A DNA stretch of 13,212 bases from Cognatazoarcus sp050305135 (GTDB taxonomy: Bacteria; Pseudomonadota; Gammaproteobacteria; Burkholderiales; Rhodocyclaceae), in the NCBI GenBank assembly GCA_050305135.1, contig JBNLET010000090.1:1-13212 (forward strand). Reading direction: 5' to 3'. This document shows, piece by piece, positions 6,738-13,071 of the stretch (positions within the stretch are counted from its first letter, which is position 1; each line of letters begins with the position of its first letter). Position numbers and translations under genes: made by a program. The notes below the pieces were generated by a model. It made no database searches. It saw only the letters and a list, made by a program, of their open reading frames with translations, and was not told the origin of the DNA.

Positions 6738-7178
6738 ATGAGCAAGCATTTCAGGCTGTGGCCGCTCGCCGTCGCGCTGTTTCTGGCGATCGCTGCCGTT
6801 CCGGCCCAGGCGGAGCGCGGCCGGGGCGGCGAACGATGGGCCGGGCAGCACGTCGAGAAGGTGCGCTGGCGTGGTGGCGGACACGGCCATCACCGCCACC
6901 ATCGCCACGGCGGCCATTTCCGCAGCCATCTCTTCATCGGCCTGGGCTTTCCGTTGTTCTGGCCGTGGTACGAACCGGGCTACATCAGCCCCTATCCGCG
7001 CACCGTCGTGGTGCCGCAAGCGCCGCCGGTGTACGTCGAGCGCGCTGACGGCGCGGGGGAGGCGGCGGGCGATTTCTACTGGTACTACTGCACCAGCAGC
7101 GGCGTCTACTACCCCTATGTGAAAACCTGCGCGACGCCCTGGCAGCGGGTCGCGCCGCAACCCCCGAGTCCACAATGA
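6738..7178 (+). CDS. Exported His-rich protein with C-terminal Tyr/Cys motif
   Basis: The ATG at 6738 follows GGGAGGA (6724-6730) by 7 bases and starts a clear signal peptide cut after AQA at residue 25. The mature protein of about 121 residues has a His-rich run, HGHHRHHRHGGHFRSH (49-64), likely able to bind divalent metals. Next comes a short hydrophobic aromatic segment, LFIGLGFPLFWPWYEPGY (65-82), then a proline-rich linker. It ends with FYWYYCTSSGVYYPYVKTC (113-131) before PWQRV. From memory, this YYC...YYPYV..C..W pattern ends many short exported proteins of beta- and gammaproteobacteria with no known function; the two cysteines may pair. The stop codon overlaps the start of the next gene (ATGA), so the two are translationally coupled. 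It is probably periplasmic or outer-membrane associated. No reaction is known. Confidence 0.85.
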   Translation: MSKHFRLWPLAVALFLAIAAVPAQAERGRGGERWAGQHVEKVRWRGGGHGHHRHHRHGGHFRSHLFIGLGFPLFWPWYEPGYISPYPRTVVVPQAPPVYVERADGAGEAAGDFYWYYCTSSGVYYPYVKTCATPWQRVAPQPPSPQ

Positions 7179-7696
7179 ACATCGCGTGCGATCAACCCAG
7201 AACCGGCGGCGCGGCCGTCGCGGCGGCGCTGCTGCTGGCGGCCTGCACCAGCATCCCCAGCGGGCCGAGCGTGTTGGTGCTGCCGGGCAGCGGCAAGAGC
7301 TTCCAGCAGTTCCAGAACGACGACCGGATATGCCGCCGCTATGCCGGCGAACTGCTCGGTGGCAAGACGCCGGACGCCGCCGCGGTCGATGCCGGCATCA
7401 AGTCGGCTGCGGTCGGGGCGGTGCTGGGCGCCGCGGTGGGTGCCGCGGCCGATGGCGGTCGCGGCGCCGCCGCCGGTGCAGGTGTCGGTCTGGCGGCCGG
7501 TGGGCTGGTGGGCACCGGTACCGGTAGGGCATCCGGCTATGGCACGCAGCGCCGCTACGACAACGCCTTCATCCAGTGCATGTACGCCAGCGGCCACCGC
7601 GTGCCGGTGCCCGGGTCGCTGACCGGGCTGCCGCGGAGCGGTTCGCAGCGCTACTACCCGCCACCTCCGCCGCCTGGATCGGCGCCGCCGCAATAG
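7175..7696 (+). CDS. Glycine-zipper lipoprotein
   Basis: The 173-aa product starts at the ATG of the ATGA overlap with the preceding gene. Residues 11-24 form a short hydrophobic segment with lipobox LAAC (Cys24), so it should be lipid-anchored, probably in the outer membrane. The conserved segment GSGKSFQQFQNDDRIC leads into a glycine/alanine-zipper region (about 76-117: GAVLGAAVGAAADGG, then GAGVGLAAGGLVG) that could insert in or oligomerise on membranes. GYGTQRRYDNAFIQCMYASG and a proline-rich tail follow. The layout matches a glycine-zipper family common in proteobacteria; its cellular role is not established. Cys53 and Cys135 may form a disulfide. It lies between two other exported proteins, 31 bases before the next gene, suggesting a shared envelope role. 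Confidence 0.88.
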   Translation: MNIACDQPRTGGAAVAAALLLAACTSIPSGPSVLVLPGSGKSFQQFQNDDRICRRYAGELLGGKTPDAAAVDAGIKSAAVGAVLGAAVGAAADGGRGAAAGAGVGLAAGGLVGTGTGRASGYGTQRRYDNAFIQCMYASGHRVPVPGSLTGLPRSGSQRYYPPPPPPGSAPPQ

Positions 7697-7727
7697 CGGC
7701 CGCGCCGCTTGACGAGCGGAGATCGGC

Positions 7728-9272
7728 ATGCGGATCGTCCACCGCTGTTTCGCCGTTCTGTGCGTCGCGCTGTCGCTGACGGTCGTCGCGCCGGCCGCCG
7801 ACACGCCGCTGGTGGCCCGCGTCGGCCATCTGGAAGGCAAGGCAGAGTTTGCGCCCGCCGCATCGGAGCGCTGGTACCGCGTCGTCGCCAATCGGCCGCT
7901 GACCGCCGGCGATCGGCTGCGCCTCGCGCGGGGCCGGGCCGAAATCCGCTTCGCGGGCGGTGTGGCACAGCTTGAAGGTCCGGCGCGACTGGACCTGCCG
8001 AGCGAACAAGGCGATGCGACCCGGTTGCGCCTCGAGCGCGGCAAACTGCATGTGCGCTGGCGCGAGGGGAGGTTGAGCGTCGATAGCCCCAATCTGCGTC
8101 TGGTCGTGGTTCGCCCGGGCGAGTTGCGCGTCGACGTCGACCAGGCCGCCGCAGGCACCGCCATCGCCGTCACCCGCGCCGAAGCGACCGCCTATGGCGT
8201 CGCCCGAGGCCGGCGAACCCTGCATTCCGGCGAGCATGCATGTCTGGGCGGCGACGACCTGAGTCCGTTGCCCGACTGCCGTTCGCCGCGTGGAGACGAG
8301 TTCGACCGCTGGCTTGCCGAGCGGGCGCGGCTGCGCGACGGCGCGCAGGCGCAGCGCTATGTTTTCCGCCGCGTGATCGGCGGCGAAGACCTCGACGCCT
8401 ACGGCGAGTGGCGCGGCCTTCCCGGCTACGGGCCGGTGTGGGTCCCCCGGCCGGACGATCCCGGCTGGGCGCCTTTCAGCGTTGGCGACTGGGAATGGAT
8501 CGAGGGCTGGGGCTGGACCTGGGTCGGTGCCGAGCCATGGAGCTTCGCTACCCATCATTACGGGCGCTGGCTGCAATTCGACGAGTTCTGGGGCTGGCAA
8601 CCCGATGCCGACGATGCGGCGAGCGTGTTCCGTCCCGAACGGCTCGCCGCGGTCCGCAGCACGCCGGTCGGCAGCGAACCGGCGCCGGCACCCCCGTCAA
8701 TCGTTCGGGCGCCGCCGGCCGCGCAGCCGATCCCGCCCGCGGCCGCGCCGGTTCCACCGGCGGACGCTCCGCTCACGATAGCGGTGGCGGCGAGACCAAT
8801 CGTGGTAGTCGGTTTCAAGCCGCGCCACCGCCATCGGCGCCGCGGAGATCATTTCCACCGCGATCACCTGGCTCACGATCGACATCGGCAGCTCACGGTG
8901 GGGTTCGGGCTGCCGGGCCGCGCGATGGAACTGCAGCGCGCTCCGGTGCTGCGCCGCATCGCGCCGATGGAGCCGGCGCTGGTTCCGCCGCGCAGGCCGG
9001 TGAGCAGCCGCTTTTCTTCGCTCGAGACGCCCGGACGAAGCGCCAGGCCTGCGATCCCCGGACGGCCGTTCATCGACGGCGCCCGCTTCGATTCGCGCCG
9101 TCACGATCACGGACACCATCGCCACCAGACCGGGGGGAGGGGTTCGCCGAACGTGGAGGATTCTCGCCATGCCGGGCGGCATCTTCCGCCCCCACGCAGC
9201 CAGCGCCGCACCATTCCGCAGGGGCGCTGGCAAGGCAGGGGACGGATGAGCGTCATCAGGTGGCGGCGCTGA
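7728..9272 (+). CDS. Exported FecR-like / DUF6600 protein
   Basis: The ATG at 7728 follows GGAG (7718-7721) by 6 bases. A signal peptide covers about residues 1-24. Residues 28-170 resemble a FecR-type beta domain (VARVGHLEGKAEFAP, GDRLRLARGRAEIRF, LRLERGKLHV). Residues 221-292 carry the DUF6600 signature: DLDAYGEWRGLPGYGPVWVP, WAPFSVGDWEWIEGWGWTWV, then HYGRW and WGWQP. The remaining 220 residues are low-complexity: proline/alanine-rich (about 320-350), His/Arg-rich (RHRHRRRGDHFHRDH and later RHDHGHHRH near 459) and strongly basic up to the stop. The product is 514 aa and lacks transmembrane helices beyond the signal, so it is periplasmic or surface-exposed. FecR domains elsewhere sense or relay signals across the periplasm, but no partner sigma factor is present; the molecular role is unknown. 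It closes the three-gene exported-protein cluster. Confidence 0.88.
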   Translation: MRIVHRCFAVLCVALSLTVVAPAADTPLVARVGHLEGKAEFAPAASERWYRVVANRPLTAGDRLRLARGRAEIRFAGGVAQLEGPARLDLPSEQGDATRLRLERGKLHVRWREGRLSVDSPNLRLVVVRPGELRVDVDQAAAGTAIAVTRAEATAYGVARGRRTLHSGEHACLGGDDLSPLPDCRSPRGDEFDRWLAERARLRDGAQAQRYVFRRVIGGEDLDAYGEWRGLPGYGPVWVPRPDDPGWAPFSVGDWEWIEGWGWTWVGAEPWSFATHHYGRWLQFDEFWGWQPDADDAASVFRPERLAAVRSTPVGSEPAPAPPSIVRAPPAAQPIPPAAAPVPPADAPLTIAVAARPIVVVGFKPRHRHRRRGDHFHRDHLAHDRHRQLTVGFGLPGRAMELQRAPVLRRIAPMEPALVPPRRPVSSRFSSLETPGRSARPAIPGRPFIDGARFDSRRHDHGHHRHQTGGRGSPNVEDSRHAGRHLPPPRSQRRTIPQGRWQGRGRMSVIRWRR

Positions 9273-9352
9273 AGCGCCCTCTCGGTCGTGGTACGCGTAG
9301 CCTGCGCAGGGGTGCCAATGCGGCGCGCGTCAGACATGGCGTGCCGGGGCAT

Positions 9353-9364
9353 ACGGATATCCGT
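9353..9364. promoter_or_regulatory. 12-base palindrome, possible operator
   Basis: ACGGATATCCGT is a perfect palindrome in the 280-base gap between the DUF6600 gene and the CorA-like gene, about 190 bases before the latter's start. It could be a regulator site; nothing else marks it. Confidence 0.2.
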
Positions 9365-9516
9365 TGCGCCTGCCCTCGAGGGTGCGCTGCGAACGTCGGG
9401 CTGTTGCATGCCATCGCATGTGCCGGTACGGCGTGGGCGACGGCCCGTCCGAAACCGCTTGCGGCTGCACATCGCCAAAGTTCGCCGCGGCCTCGGTCGG
9501 AACCGCCCGAGCGCCC

Positions 9517-9522
9517 TATACT
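9517..9522 (+). promoter_or_regulatory. Possible -10 element (TATACT) of the CorA-like gene
   Basis: TATACT stands 30 bases before the ATG at 9553 in GC-rich DNA, at a position suiting a short leader. No good -35 hexamer is visible at the right spacing, so an activator or a weak promoter would be implied. Confidence 0.3.
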
Positions 9523-9552
9523 GGCGCGGCACGAACCAAGGGGGGAGCGCGC

Positions 9553-11211
9553 ATGGCTACCAACGCGGAGCACGGATCGTGGCACCTGCGGCATTTCCGG
9601 CAGATCCTGCTGTGGCCGCTGCAACTGATGCCGCTGCGCGAGGGCAGCCAGATCCAGAATCACTGGGAGGTGCTCGAGGGCGAAGACCCGGACAATCCTT
9701 GGAGGGAGGTCGACGACGAGTTCACCATCGATCCGGCCGGCTTCCAGCAGCGCCACTACAGCGAATTCGTAATGTTCCTGCCCCATGTGCAGCGCTTCCT
9801 GTACGGCGAGGGCAAGGGCCGCGGCACCATCCCCGGAGAGTCGCCGATCCGTGTGTTCCGTCGCGGCGACATCGCGCGCCTGCGCTGCCACTATCCCGAT
9901 CCCGAGCGGCCGCCGCGCGAGTTTACGGTCGCGCACGTGGATCTGTATTTCTTTTACGACCTCGATCTGGTGATGCTGACGATCGAAATCCACGCCGACG
10001 GGCTGCCGCTGGAGGACGCACAGGACACCATGTACCGGCTCGGACGAGCCTATCCGATCTATTGGGAAACCGATGGAGAGGGCGGCCACTGCCTGAAGCA
10101 GGTGGAATGGCTGGGCGCCGACGGCAGTGTGCTGGCGACCTCGGATTACCGCCTGCAGGAGAAGTTCCGTGGCCATGTGAGCCGCTACCGAGCGCCGACG
10201 CTGGCCGCTCACTGGGACTTTCTGCTGCGGCCGATGGTCCAGCACCACTCCGACGCGTCCGGTGTGCTGCGCTATCGCCAGCTCGAATACCACCGTATGC
10301 CGTCAATGGCCTTTCTGGCTTTCGAGGACGATCCGCGTCAGCTCGATCGCGCCGATTTCGTGCGTCTGGCGCTGGTGACCGGGCCCGGAAAAGGGGGCAG
10401 GATGCCGTTCGCGGTATCCGACTTCGAACAGAAGTACTGCTACGACCGCTTCTGGGTGGCCGAGCCGGAGGCCCCACCGGGCACCCGTTACCTGTGCTGC
10501 GGCGAGGCTTTAGTGATGGTCGGCAGCGCCCTGCAGGAATATTTCTACACCCCCGGCGGTGGCCTGCTGGAGGAATTCCGCCACCAGTACTTCATGCTGT
10601 TCCTGATTCCCCACCTGCACAAGGCGGCGCTGTTCATGATGGCCGACCGGCTGGTGCACGCGCTGAAGCGGCTGGACATCAACGACGCGATCTCGGTCAA
10701 GCGCTTCAAGCGCGAAATCCGCCAGATGCGCGAAATCTTCCTGCGCTTCACCCACCGCTACTGGTTCAGGGAGGTTTCCGACCAGGTCCAGGCCAAGGAC
10801 CTGTACCGGATGTTGCGGGGATTCCTGAGCACACCGGAGCTGTACAGCGAAGTGCGTGAACGCATCCATGAAATGGCCGAGTATCTCGAGTCCGACACGC
10901 AGCGGCGCCAGGCCAACACCGTGGTGCGGCTGACCGTGGTGACCGCGTTCGGGTTGATCGGAACCACCGTCACCGGCTATTTCGGCATGAACCTGCTGTC
11001 GCTGGACGGCCTGGGAGTGCCGGGCAAGCTGCTCTACTTCGGATGCGTGCTGGTGGCGACCGGCTGGCTGACGTTCTACACGGTGACCAAGTCGAAGGGC
11101 CTGTCCGACTTTCTCGATGTGCTGTCGGACGAGCGCGAGACGGTCCGGCGCAAGCTCGGCGTACTGCGCTCGGTGTGGCTGACGCGCAAGGAGCCGCGAG
11201 ATCGGCCCTGA
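9553..11211 (+). CDS. CorA-like divalent-cation transporter family protein
   Basis: The 552-aa product begins at the ATG at 9553 after a purine-rich GGGGGGAG; the frame is open upstream to 9364 but those codons look non-coding. The C-terminus is CorA-like: a long charged helical region (about 380-455, including KRFKREIRQMREIFLRF and ERIHEMAEYLESDTQRR), TM1 (about 458-476), the selectivity signature GMN at 478-480 within YFGMNLL, a short loop, TM2 (about 492-512) and a basic cytosolic tail. In CorA channels GMN forms the outer mouth that binds hydrated Mg2+. The usual acidic MPEL loop after GMN is replaced by a short Gly/Leu-rich sequence, and the N-terminal 350 residues do not look like the standard CorA domain. 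Ion specificity therefore cannot be stated. It acts in the inner membrane, most likely as a pentamer if CorA-like. Confidence 0.8.
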   Translation: MATNAEHGSWHLRHFRQILLWPLQLMPLREGSQIQNHWEVLEGEDPDNPWREVDDEFTIDPAGFQQRHYSEFVMFLPHVQRFLYGEGKGRGTIPGESPIRVFRRGDIARLRCHYPDPERPPREFTVAHVDLYFFYDLDLVMLTIEIHADGLPLEDAQDTMYRLGRAYPIYWETDGEGGHCLKQVEWLGADGSVLATSDYRLQEKFRGHVSRYRAPTLAAHWDFLLRPMVQHHSDASGVLRYRQLEYHRMPSMAFLAFEDDPRQLDRADFVRLALVTGPGKGGRMPFAVSDFEQKYCYDRFWVAEPEAPPGTRYLCCGEALVMVGSALQEYFYTPGGGLLEEFRHQYFMLFLIPHLHKAALFMMADRLVHALKRLDINDAISVKRFKREIRQMREIFLRFTHRYWFREVSDQVQAKDLYRMLRGFLSTPELYSEVRERIHEMAEYLESDTQRRQANTVVRLTVVTAFGLIGTTVTGYFGMNLLSLDGLGVPGKLLYFGCVLVATGWLTFYTVTKSKGLSDFLDVLSDERETVRRKLGVLRSVWLTRKEPRDRP

Positions 11212-11239
11212 GGTCCGACGCGGGACGCGGCCGATGGCT

Positions 11240-11263
11240 GCGCCGTTTCATCGAGAAACGCGC
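11240..11263 (+). terminator. Hairpin after the CorA-like gene
   Basis: GCGCCGTTTC (11240-11249) pairs with GAAACGCGC (11255-11263) over 9 bases with one bulged C and a five-base loop, 28 bases after the stop codon. No T-tract follows, so it is a candidate terminator or 3'-end stabiliser only. Confidence 0.35.
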
Positions 11264-11342
11264 CAGTCGCGTCCGCCGCCAGTCTCGGGGGCACGTCGGC
11301 GCTACTCGTCGACAGGGTGCCAGCGCGCCGCGCCGCGACACA

Positions 11343-12074
11343 TCAGGGGATTCTGCGGGAACAGGCTTCACCTGGACGTACAGGACCGGATGTCGCCAGA
11401 CACACGGCATTGAAGGCGGCGCCGATGTCGCCGCCGGAGTTGGCGAAGCCGAGCGCGCCTTGCACGGCGAACGAGGTGAAGGCGGCATTGGCCATCGCCG
11501 CGCTCGCGCCCGAGACGACGGTGCTGCCGGCCGCGGAGTTGAGCATCGCGGCGCCGGATCCCCCGGTGAACACCGACACCACCACGACCGCCGCAATCGT
11601 CCCCTCCTGCGTGAGCCCCGAATGATCGAAGTCCCAACTCTCATTGGCGGTGGCAACGCCTTCGAAACGCACGTTGCCGTCCTCGATCAGCGTGCCGAGC
11701 CAGCTTTGTCCTGGTTCGCCGGCTTGGGTCAGCGCAAACTCGTGCAGCGTCTCCTGGCTGAACCCGGCGGCGGGGGTGTCGGCGTCTGCCTGCTCCTGCG
11801 GTAGCGCCACTTCGACCGTGACCGGGCCCGACTGCCCGGTGAGCTCACCTTCGAAGCGGGCGAGGTGGCCGGTTTCGGTGTACGCACCTTCATCACCGAT
11901 GAGCTCGTAGCTCCAGTCGTTGTCCTGTTCGGTCTGCTGGTGGTAAGTGCTGGTGGTCTCGACGCGGTAGGTGGTGTGTTCGGCCTCGATGGAGTAGCTG
12001 CCGACGTGCGCGTCGATGGCGCCGATCGTCGCTTCGCCGCCGGCCTGGAGGGATTGAGTTTGTCGCCCTACTTT
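11343..12074 (-). pseudogene. CdiA/FhaB exoprotein fragment (DUF637 region)
   Basis: The frame is open from just after a TAA at 12075-12077 to a TGA at 11343-11345 but has no credible start. It reads like the inside of a filamentous-haemagglutinin/CdiA protein: LQAGGEATIGAIDAHVGSYS, then the pre-DUF637 pattern VEVALPQ...LGTLIEDGNVRFEGV, WDFDHSGLTQEGT, and the DUF637-type stretch FTGGSGAAMLNSAAG, ASAAMANAAF and FANSGGDIGAAFNAV. Similarity stops at about 11410 and the last 20 residues (PVRPGEACSRRIP) look unrelated. Upstream, similarity stops at about 12062 where the DNA turns AT-rich. Such proteins are two-partner-secreted and carry toxin tips in contact-dependent inhibition; this piece lacks signal, TPS domain and toxin, so it is dead or a recombination reservoir. 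Confidence 0.75.
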
Positions 12075-12331
12075 TTAAGAAATATTTCGCTACTGGTCGC
12101 ACCTGTGTATCGACTAACTCTAACTCGAGCTATAACTTTTGCGTCCTGTGGGCGGTCAGAAGGAACATAGATTTCGAATATTCCATCATCCTCGGTTTCG
12201 AATTTTCCCAATGTCCATTGGGTCCTTTGCTCTTGCCGCGGCGCGGGAAATTCGCTCAGCGCTCTACGCATCTCGGTACGCGCAATTGACTCCATTTCCT
12301 GCATCGACAAGTGCATTCGGTTTCTCACCAT
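12068..12331 (-). CDS. Small protein, possibly an orphan immunity protein
   Basis: The 87-aa product from ATG 12331 (GTG at 12340 and ATG at 12316 are alternatives; no strong ribosome-binding site decides) has an N-terminal helix (MQEMESIARTEMRRALSEF), then a strand-rich half with TQWTLGKFETEDDGIFEIYV, VPSDRPQDAKVIARVRVSR and a C-terminal SSEIFLKK. It has no signal peptide or membrane segment. Composition is more AT-rich than the chromosomal genes to the left. It ends 6 bases before the CdiA-like similarity begins and follows a probable immunity gene, the usual place for orphan immunity genes in CDI arrays. I do not recognise a named family; immunity is inferred from place and size only. Confidence 0.6.
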   Translation of the reverse strand: MVRNRMHLSMQEMESIARTEMRRALSEFPAPRQEQRTQWTLGKFETEDDGIFEIYVPSDRPQDAKVIARVRVSRYTGATSSEIFLKK

Positions 12332-12365
12332 GGAAGCCACCCGTTCAGACTATCGCCACCCGGAG

Positions 12366-12405
12366 TAAACCGTGGTCTGTCCCCTGTTTTCCCCCTGTTT
12401 TCCCC
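12366..12405 (-). repeat. REP-like repeat with GGGGACAGACCACGGTTTAC core
   Basis: On the minus strand the sequence reads a near-tandem GGGGAAAACAG unit (two copies, 12381-12405) followed by GGGGACAGACCACGGTTTAC. From memory the GGGGACAGACCACG...TT phrase is a recurrent intergenic repeat in proteobacterial genomes, often associated with REP-associated tyrosine (RAYT-type) transposases. It fills the gap between two small toxin-locus genes. No transposase for it is nearby. Confidence 0.45.
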
Positions 12406-12435
12406 AGCTCGGATGAAGGCCAGGTCGTCGGTGGC

Positions 12436-12450
12436 GCAAAATGATTTTGC
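12436..12450. repeat. Near-perfect palindrome after the immunity-like gene
   Basis: GCAAAAT (12436-12442) and ATTTTGC (12444-12450) are inverted around a single base, starting 9 bases past the stop codon of the minus-strand gene ending at 12459. As RNA it gives a 6-pair stem with a three-base loop, a weak terminator at best, or a protein-binding site. Confidence 0.3.
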
Positions 12451-12458
12451 AGGGCCGG

Positions 12459-12860
12459 CTACCTATCCAATTGAAACTTAAATGACTCGGCACTCACTAC
12501 CCACTCGTCAACCCAAGCGCTTGGGGACTCCAAGTAGCCTTCAAACACGAAGTCCTGCAATGAAGAAGGTGCGTCACCATCCGGTTGTCGAAAACTGTCG
12601 GAAACTTCTCGTGAAGGCTTGAACCCCTCCGGTCCTCTGGGGTCGCCGATGTACTCCGTAATAGTTCGGCGAGACCTCATTGCGCGCTCAAAAACGAACA
12701 ACCCAGAATAAGGTCCGTTCCCACGTTCTTGAAGAGGGTGTTCAGCAAGAAGGAAGAGTCCACTAACCTCAACGTAAAAATCCCCTCCATCGAAGAACGT
12801 AGAGTGAATGACCATCTCCGAAAAGAAGAACTTGTCAAAATCCCCGGGGAATTCGGTCAT
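12459..12860 (-). CDS. Probable immunity protein of a CDI/polymorphic toxin
   Basis: The 133-aa acidic product starts at the ATG at 12860; its ATGA overlaps the stop of the toxin fragment upstream, and AAGGG lies about 7 bases before the start. There is no signal peptide or membrane segment, consistent with a cytoplasmic neutraliser. Recognisable segments are FDGGDFYVEVSGLFLLAEHP (24-43), SGLFVFERAMRSRRTITEYI (52-71), GDPRGPEGFKPSREV, and near the end DFVFEGYLESPSAWVDEWVV. I recall similar small proteins encoded next to toxin C-termini, but cannot name the family. The tight coupling to a short toxin-like tail and the nearby CdiA debris are the main evidence for immunity. If so, it binds and blocks the toxin carried by neighbouring kin. 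Confidence 0.65.
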   Translation of the reverse strand: MTEFPGDFDKFFFSEMVIHSTFFDGGDFYVEVSGLFLLAEHPLQERGNGPYSGLFVFERAMRSRRTITEYIGDPRGPEGFKPSREVSDSFRQPDGDAPSSLQDFVFEGYLESPSAWVDEWVVSAESFKFQLDR

Positions 12861-13071
12861 GGATTGCCCTTTTCAAGAATAGATGTTCTGACGCTACCGC
12901 TGGGGATGGCGCGTCCATCGGTAAAACGGAATACGTGATTCTCAAACTGAGGCGCCAATGGTCCATCACGCTGAACGACGTGAAGCCCTAGTTCTTCAAG
13001 CACTTCGTCGCCCGGGAATTTTCCGAATGGGTTTCGACGAGTTGCATTTATAAAAATTTGGCCGCCCGGCT
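12857..13071 (-). pseudogene. Toxin C-terminal fragment truncated by an insertion sequence
   Basis: An open frame with no start reads from the insertion-sequence boundary at about 13071 to a TGA at 12857-12859, giving about 70 residues: GGQIFINATRRNPFGKF, PGDEVLEELGLHVVQRDGPL, PQFENHVFRFTDGRAIP, then SVRTSILEKGNP. The stop overlaps the ATG of the next gene, the arrangement of a toxin C-terminus and its immunity gene. The pattern NPFG.F...EVLEELGL..V.RDGPLAP...HVFRF.DGR looks like a compact C-terminal toxin module, but I cannot name its activity. The remainder of the toxin and its delivery protein are lost or lie past the element. Confidence 0.6.

Noticed and set aside
7569..8600. 343-codon minus-strand frame (also 7115-8173)
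   Set aside because: Both are antisense to the lipoprotein and DUF6600 genes and lack recognisable features.
9265..9278. GGCGC-TGAA-GCGCC hairpin at the end of the DUF6600 gene as a terminator
   Set aside because: Only five pairs with no T-tract, and the stop codon lies in its loop; too short to support in GC-rich DNA.
8240..9628. 462-codon plus-strand frame
   Set aside because: It is a frame-shifted reading of the DUF6600 gene, Arg/Ala-rich throughout, and runs into non-coding DNA.
9256..10293. 345-codon minus-strand frame
   Set aside because: It is antisense to the CorA-like gene, with a composition typical of shadows.
11043..11804. 253-codon plus-strand frame
   Set aside because: It is antisense to the CdiA-like fragment and the CorA-like 3' end; the minus strand carries the recognisable DUF637-type sequence.
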